From positions 864,152 to 928,151 of the forward strand of contig NRSV01000002.1 of assembly GCA_002286855.1 (NCBI GenBank): 64,000 nt of DNA, written 5' to 3'. Under the pieces are notes generated by a model that ran no database searches, was not told the origin of the DNA, and saw nothing but the letters and a program-made list of their open reading frames with translations. Within the stretch, counting starts at the first letter, position 1. Every line of letters begins with the position of its first letter. The translations under genes were made by a program, and so were the position numbers. Shown here in pieces: positions 23,515-34,558 of the stretch. This DNA comes from Bipolaris cookei (taxonomy: Eukaryota > Ascomycota > Dothideomycetes > Pleosporales > Pleosporaceae).

Positions 23515-25684
23515 CGCAGCGCTGAAGTGCGGGTACTTCTGCAGGACTGCATGATTGCTCAGTGCTCAAGGATATTCTTCACATGTGTACCAGATGCTAT
23601 CAACCCATTCCACACAGTCATTCGCCGGTTCTAGATTTCTTAGGTAGTAATGGTAACACGAGTCCAATAGCTCTCTCTAACCCCACTCAACACATTGCAA
23701 AACGACACTTATCACATGCTCACCCGGAAAGTATCTCGGAAGAGCTACGTGTTTGACTAAGCGCTGGCTACAACTAGTCTTGAGATGGCCAGAACTTCTA
23801 GATTCGATAGTACGATCACTAATCACTCTTCGTATTAAATTGCGCGTTTTTTCATACTATCATGCACTAAATACTTACTAAATGCAACTACCAAGACTTA
23901 CGGAGCTAAAAGTAGCTGGTTTACTTGGCAAGGCTGACAGTAGTTTAATGACGCAGGGATTGAGGAGCTGTAGCTAGAAACTGTACTTTTACTTAGATCG
24001 TCGTTGTCAGCGTTGTTCTTGATATATGTCTCTAGGCGAACGTGGGCTTATATAGGTCTTTTGCTGAAGTGTGTCGTTGTGGAGGCAATGTGTAGTGATA
24101 AAGGGTTGGAAATGCATGAAGTACACGGTACACTTTGCTAATTGCCGATTTTACAATCATACAAAGTTGTTTCACTACCGTCATTAAAGAGTTAGTGTCA
24201 TTGATGCTGTAGAGTGTAGTAATTGTGCCGCCTGTGCATATTGAGGTGAATAATGAGTATTGGACGGGGTAGAGGGACTTGTTTATGATGTGCATGTTTT
24301 GCTGTGATTGTTGCTAGCAAAACTGCCTCGTTTTATAACAATCAATTCGTTTGGACAAATTTGGAAGGAAATATGGTGTGACAGAGCTTGTAGACTGGTA
24401 GTATCAAGATAAAGGCCAAAGAAACGCCTTGTCGATTTTTTCCTGGGCAATGTTGTTTTGAAAGATGGTCTTGCACACACGATTCATCAGCTACATGCTA
24501 CATTTTGTGTTAAGTTACATCTTGGATCATCACCATAATGCCGATGATCAATATGGTGCTCATGGTATACGGATTCAGTTCTCACATCGCATCTCATTTA
24601 CCTTGACCATTCATATCATTTTGACAGATAGTAGATGTACCTGCATCGAATAAGGTTCTCCATGTTGTGTTTCTTAATATGTATACTGATGATTGTCGCA
24701 CAAGTTACCCTATAGGAATAGTTGAGATTTGAACATGGGCAGTCAGAGATCAGCCCCACAGGTTAAGGTTCGCAGCTAAATGCTTGTTGCATCTAAGCGT
24801 GCTAATTACAACCTTAATTCCCCGACGAGGCCGACCAGACCGCCGTTCTTTCTTCATTAGGAGATGTGGCCCCTGAAGTTATGTATTGACCGTTAAAGAC
24901 CTTGCTCAACGGGCGGGCGTTGCCAAGGATTGAAACGACTTCGCTAAAGAGACGACCAATTTTTCATACCTTGTGCTAGAAAAACACAAACCAGTCACCA
25001 AGTCCTTCTCGCTCATTTCGCGAGTTTTTCCGGTATTACATTTAGTATGTTTTCAACTGTCACATTGACGCTGTCACTTGGAACGTCTAGAACCCATCGC
25101 CAAGTAATGTGGAAAGGTCGGTCAGTCGTATGCGTAACTAGATGCAGCCACTTCCCCACACGGGAGAGTCCAGACGGAACGGCCAAAATAAGACGGTCTC
25201 CGACTATCTGAGTTATCGGGTCGACTTTGTCACTCACCGGCTGAGACCCACTGCTCTGCCCACCTTTGATATCTACAAGAACGGATCTGGAATAGATGCA
25301 AAGACTTCCAGATATCCCTCATTGTTCAGCGATACCAGGACGACCTGCGTTCGGGTGTAGGATTTCTAGAGCGTCCAAGAGAGCTAAAAGGCCCGAAGAA
25401 GCATATTGCGCAAAGGCAGGCTACCCGTATTCGGCAGGTTGATGGGATCGTAGTCGTGAACTATTCAGAAGGTGGACAAATCATGTTTCAGGCCTCGGCC
25501 TTGACGAGGTCGTGAGATTTTGGATACAGAGAATCGCAACGTTGTTGAACAATGCTAGTATGTGTGGGCGCTAATGGTTTTTGTCTAGCTGTCCAACGGC
25601 GCGATGGGTGTCATTTGCCATCGGGGGATGCGTGTTCGGAGCAGCAGCATCCGCCTGGGTAAGTCAAGCCAAGCGGTGTCTCCA

Positions 25685-25703
25685 CCTCGGTTGGCAACCG
25701 AGG
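25685..25703. promoter_or_regulatory. CGG-N7-CCG perfect palindrome upstream of the ABC transporter
   Basis: CCTCGGTTGGCAACCGAGG is a 19-bp perfect palindrome around a central G, ending 140 bp before the transporter's start codon. Inverted CGG triplets at fixed spacing are the known binding pattern of Zn2Cys6 dimers. That it regulates this gene is inferred from position. Confidence 0.6.
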
Positions 25704-25797
25704 CGGCTCGCATGAAGGTCTCGTCCCGTGAAAAGAGGCAACGCGTACCGACGTGCACGTTGCGACAATTATTTACGATCGTCTCTCTCCTTCGACC

Positions 25798-25810
25798 GTT
25801 TTCAACGGTT
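25798..25810. promoter_or_regulatory. CCG-N7-CGG everted repeat near the ABC transporter start
   Basis: CCGTTTTCAACGG, about 33-45 bp before the start codon, probably in the leader or core promoter. It has the same 7-bp spacing as the upstream palindrome but the opposite triplet polarity. Everted CGG repeats are the pattern known for drug-resistance zinc-cluster regulators. Function is inferred. Confidence 0.45.
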
Positions 25811-25843
25811 CGACTATGAGGTTTTAGCTGCAGACCCTGAAAG

Positions 25844-28800
25844 ATGGAGTCGTCAGACAGAATCGAGCTCGAAACACCGTCAGCTCAACCGTCCAGTCGG
25901 ATAGACACCGACCAAAACTTACCCATACCCGCAGCGCCGTCTGACGACCGAGACTCCACCAATGCATCCCACCACGACAACCATGGAATTTCATTGCGCG
26001 AAGTTGGCCCCGTATCTGTGCGACTTGAACATCTTACAGTTTCAGTGGACGAGTCGCCAAATGCCGTTGCACGCCTCTTCTCCAAAAAGAAACCACTGGA
26101 CGACCAAAGCCATGTCAAGACTATCCTAGACGATATCTCGGCAGACATGCCGTCTGGCAGCCTTACTGCCATAATAGGAGGGAGCGGCAGCGGAAAGACA
26201 TCGCTGTTGAATTCTATGAGTGGGCGCTTAGCCATGGGAAGCAGACTGGCAACTTCGGGCCGTACGCTGTTCAATGGCAGCGAAGACATGTCGCAGATCA
26301 AAAGCGCATACGTTATTCAGCAAGACATACTCCTCCCGACTCTGACGGTCCGAGAAACACTCATGTACGCCGCGCAGTTGCGGCTGCCATCATCTGTTAC
26401 TCAAGCTGAACGGAAGCGGCTCGTTGAAGAGGTCATCCTCGAACTGAGCTTGAAAGAAGCAGCTGATACGAGGATTGGCAACCATGCACATAAGGGCTGC
26501 TCAGGTGGAGAGAAGAGAAGGACGAGCATTGGTGTTCAACTCCTATCGAATCCCTCACTGTTATGGCTAGATGAGCCCACTACTGGATTGGATTCAACGA
26601 GCGCTTTCCAGGTCATCAAAACACTACAGACACTAGCAAGAAAAGGGAGGACTATAATCGTTACTATTCACCAGCCGCGTTCCGAGATATGGGACCTGTT
26701 CGACAACGTCATTCTTTTGTCGAGAGGTAAACCTGCATATGCTGGTAGTGCAAAGGAATGTTTACCGTACTTTGCAAAGCTGGGCCATGAAATGCCACCA
26801 TTCACTAATCCAGCAGAATATCTGATTGATGTCGTCAGCATTGACAACCGCAGCGCAGAAGCTGAACTTGCGGCCCAGGAACAGGTCGGTCGTGTGATAG
26901 AGGCATGGAGAGTACATTGTAATAGTAACTCTAATGAGAAGGACGGAGCTGGCACATTGAGTGCGTCTGTCACAAAATCCTCAACAAAGGACAAGCGGGA
27001 TAATCGCACATCACTCATCCAACAGACTCGTGTACTTACTGCAAGGACTTGGACCGTGACTATTCGCGACCCCATGGGTGAGTAGCATCCCAAACAACAA
27101 GCACATCAGAGCATCACTAACAAGGATGTCTTCAGGTATGTTTGGCAGTTTAGTTGAAGCCATTGGAATGGCCATAATCACGGGCTGGATTTTTCTGCAG
27201 CTCGACGGCTCCTTGACGGGTATACGATCCCGTCAAGGAGCGCTCTACAATGCAGCTGCGCTTCAAGGATATCTCATTCTGCTTTATGAGACATACCGAC
27301 TTACTACCGATATCCAACTATTCGATGAAGAAGCGCGACAAGGCGTTGTCAGCATACCAGCCTTTCTCATCTCCAGAAGGTTAGCCAGAATCTTTATCGA
27401 GGACATTCCTGTCCCTCTCATCTTCTCCCTAATCTACTACTTTTTTTGTGGATTTCGCACCGACGGAGGCCAGTTCCTTACCTTTTTCGGTATAATATTG
27501 CTACACCAGTACATCGCTGTATGTTTCGCCATGACTTGCGTTGCAGTCTCGAGGCACTTTGCTGGTGCAAGTCTGGTGGCCAATCTAGCATACACTCTGC
27601 AGTCCATGGCGTGTGGTTACTTCATTCAGTCAAACACCATACCTATCTATGTACGCTGGACCAAATGGATTGCATACGTCTTTTACGCTTTCGGGGCTCT
27701 ATGCGCAAATGAGTTTAGCGGCCATTTCTACGATTGCCCACTTGAGGGCGGACGATCGAATCCTGATTGCAAAGAATACGACGGCGAATTCATCATGGAT
27801 TCGCTTGGCTTTCCAAAAAATTGGGTCTGGAGGCCCATACTTGCGCTTCTTGGTTTCGCAATTGCCTTTTACGTTGGTGCTGGTGTGCTGCTTAAGTTCT
27901 GGAACGCTGAAATTGCTATGGCGCGCGCAAGACCGACCAACACGGACGCTTCTGCTGGCAAAGAGAGGATGAATGCGCGACCGCCCGAGAACATAAGGAC
28001 TATTGATATTAGGTTGGAAAACTATGGAATGGACGTCGAGAAGCGTTTACTGCGGAAAAGATCCACAAAGACTATTCTAAACCCAATCACAGCAGACTTC
28101 CGACCCGGTTCGCTCAACGTGATCATGGGACCATCAGGCTCCGGAAAGACGTCGCTGCTGAATAGTATGGCCATGCGACTCAAGGACGATACGTCAACGC
28201 GATACAAGCAGTATGGAACAATGACCTACAACGGGCTAATACCTGCACGGGAAGTCGTCAACTCAATTTGCTCTTTTGTTACACAGGATGACGACGCACT
28301 TCTTGCCTCGCTTACTGTACGCGAGACTCTGCGTTATGCAGCTGGATTGCGTTTACCAAAGTGGATGTCTAAAGAGCAGAAGACACAAAAGGCCGAAGAG
28401 ATTCTCCTAAAGATGGGTCTCAAAGACTGCGCTGACAATCTCATTGGTAACGATCTCGTCAAAGGCATCAGTGGTGGTGAGAAACGTCGAGTTACGATTG
28501 CTGTGCAGATTCTCACGGAGCCACGGGTACTTTTGCTTGATGAGCCCTTATCTGGACTTGATGCTTTCACGGCTCTCTCCATTATGGACGTCCTCCGCGG
28601 ATTAGCACAAGAAGGCCGTACGCTCATAGTAACCATTCACCAGCCACGAAGCGACCTGTTCAGTCACTTTGGAAATGTTCTTCTCTTAGCTCGCGGTGGA
28701 CATCCAATCTACACAGGGCACTCAACCGACATGTTACCTCACTTTGCAGGCTTAGGCTATGAATGTCCACAGCACGTCAATCCCGCTGATTTCGCGCTCG

Positions 28801-29922
28801 ACCTGATTACAGTCGATCTCCAGCACGAAACACGCGAGGCAGCCAGTAGGAAGAAAGTGCGTAAGCTTATCCAGTCATGGAATCCTGATGCCTTTCCCCT
28901 TGCTCGTACTGGCTCGATTATAACACCTGCAGAACTGGGAAGCATGGCACGAGAGCCTTCGTCATTCTTTTCGGCATACTCGATCTTGATCCGCCGGGCG
29001 ACGAAGAATACATTTCGCCAGCCAGACATTATTATCGCGCGAATCATGCAAATTGTGGGTCTAGGTATCGTGCTTGCACTTTACTTCTCACCGCTCAAGA
29101 CCAATTACTTCTCTGTACAGAACAGACTTGGATTTTTGGTTGAAATCGCGCCACTCTATTTCGTTGGCAGTAAGTAGTTCTCTTCGCAAGAACCCTGAGC
29201 TGTTCTAACGCCATGCAGTGCTGAACAACATCGCCGTCTATCCGACTGAAAGAGACGTGTTCTATCGAGACTACGATGACCGTGTCTACGGCGTGGAAGC
29301 ATTCTTCCTCACCTACATCACCACCACAACGCCTTTTGAAATCATCGGCTGCCTCGTCTTCTCGGTCCTCGCCGTTTTCGCCGTCGGTCTAGAACGCAAC
29401 GCGGAAACATACTTCATCATAACCTTCAACGCGTTTTGCATTACCAGCTGCGGAGAGAGCCTGGGCATTGCATTCAACACACTATTTACACATACTGGAT
29501 TCTCGGTCAACTGCATGTCTGTCTTCCTTAGCGTCGCACAAGTCATGGGAGGCGTTCTTTCGCTCGACATCCCTGACTTCCTGCAAGCCTGGAACCACCT
29601 CTCGCCTGTGAAGTGGGCTGTCGGTAACATGGCACCGTTTACGCTACGTGGCCTGCAGTTTACTTGCGAAGATTGGCAGCGTGTCAACGGACAATGTCCT
29701 ATTCAGACTGGAGAACAGGTGCTTGACTTGTACAGGCTGAATAAGAACCCGAAAATGAATCTCATGGCGCTAGGTATCTGCACAATTGTTTATCGCTTCC
29801 TTGCATATATTGTGCTGAAGATGGTCAAGGAAAGGTGGATAGGCAGACTGTGGAGAAAGATGGGCGGCGGCAAGAAGAAGTACACAGCTCAGATTACGCA
29901 CGAGGCAAATACAACTGCGTAA
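25844..29922 (+). CDS. Full-length ABCG (WHITE-type) transporter, NBD-TMD-NBD-TMD
   Basis: Membrane ATPase, probably an exporter of lipids or hydrophobic compounds; substrate unknown. Three exons, 25844-27077, 27136-29169 and 29219-29922, 1,323 aa. Both introns are short (58 and 49 bp) and join cleanly (DPMG-MFGS and YFVG-MLNN). First half: Walker A GGSGSGKT, signature CSGGEKRR, Walker B LLWLDEPTTGLD, then about six membrane segments including GMAIITGWIFLQL. Second half: GPSGSGKT, ISGGEKRR, LLLDEPLSGLD, then membrane segments to a short basic tail. The signature and Walker residues look intact in both halves, unlike many PDR transporters with a degenerate first site. Overall layout resembles yeast Yol075c rather than Pdr5, which lacks this arrangement of short loops. 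It converges with the Gly/Pro-rich gene. Confidence 0.9.
27208..27241. repeat. 13-bp perfect inverted repeat inside the ABC transporter coding exon
   Basis: GCTCCTTGACGGG, an 8-nt loop, then its exact reverse complement, within the first membrane domain just after the first intron. It encodes GSLTGIRSRQGA. Confidence 0.8.
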
Positions 29923-30207
29923 AGTAGTATATGACCGAGAAGAAAATTGTAAATATTTCAGCTATTCCAATTGCATCTACTTTAGTGCAGCTGACCAAAA
30001 CAAAAGTAGATTTCCAAGCTTTCAACATGAATTTATAATAATGTAACCCCAAACCTCAGGTAACCATAATATACACAAAGGCACTATTCGCGTGCAACCT
30101 CCCCCCCCCGCTCCAAAAAAACCACTCCACTGTAAATCCCAATCGCCCCGAAAATAAACAAGACCCCACGCTAAACATCCTTGCCCTGCACGTGTGTAAT
30201 ACCGCGG

Positions 30208-31257
30208 TTAGACCCTATGACCCCACAGATGCAGCGAATTCCCCCCAACTCTATTCCTCGTATTATCCCAGCCCGCATCCTTCAGCGTCAGCACCTTGGA
30301 CACAGCATCATTATACCTAAACGTCTGACCCTTTTCCCACAACCCATTCCCCAACTCAATGCACTCGGTAACAGCCGTGCCCTCGAGCTCCTCTGGAACC
30401 CCATCATGACAAATCTGGATTAAGCGATTTAACCCAGTAGTACTAGCCGCAGCCAGCTGCTCAATCCCAAACGAAGCACCGGGCGACAACCACGGACAAA
30501 CGTTCCCTGTGATGCGCATGAAAATCGTATGCTCGGCGGACTCGACGAGCATGACGCCGGGGGGAATCCCACCGGCAATCTGGGATACATCTGCTTGTGC
30601 GGGCTGCGCATGATGCCCATTATTTCCATCGTGGAAAAGCGGCGCCAGACGATGATGCTGCGTCGCAACACCCGCACCCATTACGTTCATCAGCGGAGGT
30701 ACTGCTGCGATGACACCGCCGACGCCTGCAACAGCAGGAACGTTTCCAAACGCCAACCCTGCAGCAGCAGCGGGACTCCAAAGAGGCGCGGGCGCGGCAA
30801 AAGGCTGCAGCACGCCTGCCATGGCGCCGGGCGGCGGCGGCGGAAATGCTACGCCTGTGGCGTGCAGACCGAAACCTATGCCGTACTGAGCGTTGGGAAG
30901 GAAGTTGCCGGTTCGAATGGGGGCGAGGGGGCCGCCGCCTTGGGCAAAGCCGCCGCCTAGTAGGATGGGATCCATGAGGCCGAGGGGGGGAGGGAGGACG
31001 GGTGGAAACGCACCTATGCCTATGCAGAGGGGAGGGGCAATGCCTATGGGTAAGTGGGGCCCGTAGATAGGGTTATGGTGGTGTTGTTGCTCGACGACGA
31101 CTTGAGCTGGTCCTGCTGCAGGTACAGGTGCAGGAGGGGCTTGGGGGATGGGTCCACCGAACCCGTGAATCGGGGGTGGTGGGGGGTCGCGATTGATGTT
31201 AGGGTTGTTTCCGACGTTGACAGACCAGGGGTGGCCTGGTGGAGGGCCGGCTGACAT
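30208..31257 (-). CDS. Gly/Pro/Ala-rich protein of unknown function
   Basis: Single-exon frame of 349 aa that I do not recognise as a characterised family. Residues 1 to about 225 are low-complexity, rich in Pro, Gly and Ala, with a short His run (HHH) and many PPPP tracts. The C-terminal part of about 120 residues has normal composition: GVMLVESAEHTIFMRI, then CPWLSPGASFGIEQLAAAS, then LIQICHDGVPEELEG. It looks like a folded domain. There is no signal peptide and no clear membrane segment. The start MSAGPPPGHPW is the first ATG of the frame. The sustained open frame with a domain-like C-terminus and Pro-rich linker supports a real gene. It converges with the ABC transporter, with 285 bp between stop codons. 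Confidence 0.7.
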   Translation of the reverse strand: MSAGPPPGHPWSVNVGNNPNINRDPPPPPIHGFGGPIPQAPPAPVPAAGPAQVVVEQQHHHNPIYGPHLPIGIAPPLCIGIGAFPPVLPPPLGLMDPILLGGGFAQGGGPLAPIRTGNFLPNAQYGIGFGLHATGVAFPPPPPGAMAGVLQPFAAPAPLWSPAAAAGLAFGNVPAVAGVGGVIAAVPPLMNVMGAGVATQHHRLAPLFHDGNNGHHAQPAQADVSQIAGGIPPGVMLVESAEHTIFMRITGNVCPWLSPGASFGIEQLAAASTTGLNRLIQICHDGVPEELEGTAVTECIELGNGLWEKGQTFRYNDAVSKVLTLKDAGWDNTRNRVGGNSLHLWGHRV

Positions 31258-32076
31258 TGACGGTGAGACGGGACTAGGGGTCTAGTTGATGAGGCTGATG
31301 CTTAGAGTAACGTCTTGGTGAGACGGCTAGAATGGCATGTGCGTATGCTGTGTTTTTGAGGCAGGGAATTCTTGCTTCTGGCCTGCTGGGTGCGAGAACA
31401 AAATAGATAAAGTGAGGAAGGAGCATGGTGTCATTCTACTGGTAAATACATGTCAGCGCTGAGTGTACGTTGGTGATAGCTGCGATATGTGAAGATGGAG
31501 GTGATGAATTTGGCCAACGACCTGCAATTCACATAGCACTGTTGTTTTTTGAATGCGCATCGTCGATGATAAGGGCTAGTGTGTTATATAGAGAGATATG
31601 TTTGAAAGACGAACATGTCCATGCGTTGGGGCCGGGTGCCCCCTATCAAGCAAACGGCTTTAGAACCGCTAACATTTCTTGACTGTAGTGCATGACATTG
31701 ACGATCGATGCGCAGGCTAGAGTAACACTTTACGGTTTATGCGAGTCGCTCGTGTGAGTGTGTGTAACGCACGGTAAGCTTAGACTGGAAGCCTGTCAGT
31801 GATGGAAACTATACATGTGGGCTAGAGCGTTTGGCACAAATTCACTCATAGAAAGGGTCATGCACCGTCATCTGGTCTGACTGAAGGAACAATATCGTGA
31901 TAAAGGTTGAATTGAAGTAAGGGTATAGATGTATATACATCGAAATGGTATGCAACAGAGGTATATACAGTGAAGTGAAATCGAACTTCTAGTTCCAAAC
32001 AAGACCGACTGGGAAACAAAGTACCCGTGTCATCGTAGCATCAGCTCAATGGCGTGTTGCGTGTCATACAGCACAC
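31258..32076. other. Intergenic region, promoter of the Gly/Pro-rich gene and LPMO 3' UTR
   Basis: About 0.8 kb with only short overlapping open frames. It should hold the promoter of the gene ending at 30208 and the 3' UTR of the LPMO gene. Nothing else was seen. Confidence 0.5.
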
Positions 32077-32849
32077 TTAGAAGGTGGCGACCTTGGGGCC
32101 GGGAACAACGTAGCTCTTGAAGTTACTGTAGATGTTGGCAGTGTAGCCAGAGTCGGTGGACTTGACGTGTCCGGGGATCTTGGTGGTAGGAGAGGGGTTG
32201 CCGCTGCCGCCACCAGTAACCTTGATTTGTGCGCAAGAGATGTAGAATTGTGGTGGGCTGCCGGGGTTGTGGATACCGAGCTGCTCGATACGGAGGAGGT
32301 ACTCTCCAGCGGCGACCTGAGACGGGATGGTGACGGAGTAGGTGGCTGTAACTATGTTAAAAAGGGGTTTTGAGTAGGTGTAGATGCACATTTGACTTAC
32401 TGCTCAAGTCCCACACGGCCTGTCCACTGGAGAAGTCGGGACCAATCTCCTTGATCTTGAACCAGTCACCGGAACCATCCGAAGAGGCGGCAGAGCTAGC
32501 CTTGCTCATGTAGAAGGAAACTGGTCCTTGGTGGTAGACAGCCTGATCAGCAGTGAAGCTGACGGTCGAACCAGCAGCAACTGCCACAGTGGTGGTTCCA
32601 CTGCCACTATTTCCGTTGGTGTTGCAGCGGAGGTTCTTGTCCGACAGGTCGGTGACAGGGCTGTTGTTGGGCACAGGCCTGATGTTCTGGAACAGACCTC
32701 CCTTAACGCCGTTGGCAGTCAGGGCCTGGAAGATGTCTTTGGGTCTGTTAGCAGATGTCTCATCCTACACAGCAGTGTATCATACAGTGAGCCTGAGCAA
32801 CCTCAGTGAGAGCCGCGAGGGCTACAGTGGCAACGGTGAAGCACTTCAT
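32077..32849 (-). CDS. Secreted AA9 lytic polysaccharide monooxygenase
   Basis: Copper enzyme that oxidatively cleaves cellulose or related glycans outside the cell (family AA9, formerly GH61). Three exons on the minus strand: 32849-32786, 32736-32401 and 32345-32077, 222 aa. The first intron splits the Tyr codon right after the catalytic His. Signal peptide residues 1-20 end in AQA, so the mature protein starts at His21, as the histidine brace requires. The second copper ligand is His90 ([10 protein letters not shown]) and the axial Tyr is Tyr168 (QFYISCAQ). Second-sphere His159 and Gln166 are present, as are Cys59 and Cys171 for the usual disulfide. [16 protein letters not shown] is a family hallmark. 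There is no CBM1; the tail is short. All active-site residues appear intact. It is divergent from the amine oxidase gene. Confidence 0.94.
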
Positions 32850-32948
32850 GGTTAAAGTTGGAAAATGAGATTTTGGTGGAGTAGGTAATGAATGGACTGA
32901 ATGTGCTGATGATGTTGGATGAGAATGCAAGGCGAACATGCACTGATC

Positions 32949-32955
32949 TTATATA
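32949..32955 (-). promoter_or_regulatory. TATA box of the LPMO gene
   Basis: TATATAA on the minus strand, about 100 bp upstream of the LPMO start codon. Distance and sequence fit a regulated secreted-enzyme gene; use of the site is inferred. Confidence 0.6.
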
Positions 32956-34320
32956 CACTTCTTCACCCACCAAAAGGCTTTGTATCCTATATTGCGCGAT
33001 TCCGCACATTTCCAAGCCTATCCAACCTTCAGGCTTGATTGGGCCAGTGGTGAAACCCGAAATGAAAGCGCGTCACAGGACTTCCACAATGGGCTTCTCC
33101 GTACTGGTAGCGAAGCCGGGACATGAGGCAAACTGTGGATACTCATTGTCGGTGGCGGTTAGCCGAGACGCCTTCAAGATACAACCTGGTGACAAAAGAT
33201 CAGGGACACTGTGTGACCTCACAGAAAGCAATATTGCGAATATAGTACTTAGTAATCTATGATGAACAGCCTATGGACATAAACGTGTTAGAAGAGATAA
33301 CTGAGCGAATAGAAATGGACAACTTGGTAAACAGTAGTGGGTCTGTGGAGATGGCAAAACCGGATTGGTGCCCATGTGGAACAGAACAATGCCAAATGTT
33401 CAAGATATATTAATATGTGGGTTAATATGTTTAGATTGTCATGGATTCAGCTAAAGCGGACCTCGCGAACCGGTCGAAGGAAAAAGGAAACAACACCGTT
33501 TTCTGAATCGCTCAGCCCTTGCGTTTGGAATCGTGTGCATACTGCGCCATCATATGTAGTTGATGGCCGAGTGTTTGAGAACGCATCCTGTGCACGGATG
33601 CCGAGTCAGTGACGGCTTGGTATTTCCGAAGTTTTCATCATAGAATCCGACACCAGGCGATGCAGAGAGGTATCGTAGAGTTACATCAGATATGAAAACA
33701 ACCCAGGTGACTCCGCGACGTTCTCGTTCTTTACAGAAACACTTCGAACACAGTGAAGGCATGTCGACTGGGGTTGTCGTTTTAGCGATCGACCTGGTTC
33801 CAGTTTTTTTGTGTTTCAGGGCACTGGTTGTGGACATTCTAGTAATTAGGAAGGAAAATCGAGATCTGCAACGGCCGGGCGCCAGTCGCACGCCACCGAG
33901 GGATACATACATAGTCGTGCAGGCTCGCAGCGCACTCAAAGGGACGGCTCTGAACACTGGTGTCTTGACACCATTCGCAACACACAACACTGCCCAGTCG
34001 ACATTCGGCGCATTTCAGTCGTATATACAAGATGTGGTCCGAGTCCTTGTCTTGGTTATTGCAAGCATGGCATCGAGGCTGCTAAAAGAAGAGTGTGGAA
34101 AACAACGAGTTATTCCTACCCACGAGAGACATCTCTTGTAGACGCACTGCCGTAGACGACACTGTGTCGTCGTGAGTGGAGGCTCAGAATTTGTGGATAC
34201 GGAAAGCGATGGCATATGGCGAATGATTGTGGTAATGTGAACCAGTCCTCGGAAGGACAGGCAGGAGCGGGGTAGAGAGTGCACGTGATTCGTCACTTCT
34301 CGCCTCGACATTAAAACTCT

Positions 34321-34392
34321 ACTACCAATCTGGCAAGTCCTCGCGGTGGTCTGCAGACTACCAATCTGGCAAGTCCTCGCGGCGGTTTGCAG
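34321..34392. repeat. 36-bp tandem duplication with CCAAT in each copy
   Basis: Copies at 34321-34356 and 34357-34392 differ at two positions. Each contains CTACCAATCTGG, with a CCAAT box on the plus strand. They lie 167-238 bp before the amine oxidase start codon, a usual distance for HAP/CCAAT-binding complex sites. Binding is inferred. Confidence 0.8.
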
Positions 34393-34558
34393 AGCACAGA
34401 TAGGTAATCCACTTGCTTATCACCAAACGGTAGTGTGCTAGGTAAGACGTATTTACAGCTAGCAGTAGCATGATTCCTTTCTAAAAACTCACCTCAACCT
34501 TCAATTCCGAAATCTTGGAAACCAACATCGTGTTTGCGCCACGACGTGTTCAACCAAT

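Larger units (their letters stand above)
17140..25843. other. 8.7-kb gene desert
   Basis: No coding gene, tRNA or recognisable transposon could be supported. Open frames reach 194 codons (21195-21779) but are low-complexity and lack domains. It holds several microsatellites and homopolymer runs (G8 near 18651, C9-10 near 21571). An AT-richer part runs from about 22.7 to 24.7 kb. The last 250 bp is the promoter of the ABC transporter. Unseen non-coding RNAs or degraded repeats remain possible. Confidence 0.45.
32850..34558. promoter_or_regulatory. Divergent intergenic region between LPMO and amine oxidase
   Basis: 1.7 kb between two start codons on opposite strands, so it holds both promoters. 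Overlapping opposite-strand frames of about 146-149 codons near 33.55-34.14 kb have no recognisable domain and are not called. It contains the TATA box and a 36-bp tandem duplication described separately. Confidence 0.5.

Noticed and set aside
24725..24785. T-loop-like sequence (TTCAAAT on the minus strand) suggesting a tRNA
   Set aside because: The bases around it do not form a T-stem, and no matching acceptor stem or anticodon arm could be found.
33550..34141. Overlapping frames of 146 (-) and 149 (+) codons between the LPMO and amine oxidase genes
   Set aside because: They overlap each other on opposite strands, show no domain or signal, and neither has supporting splice structure.
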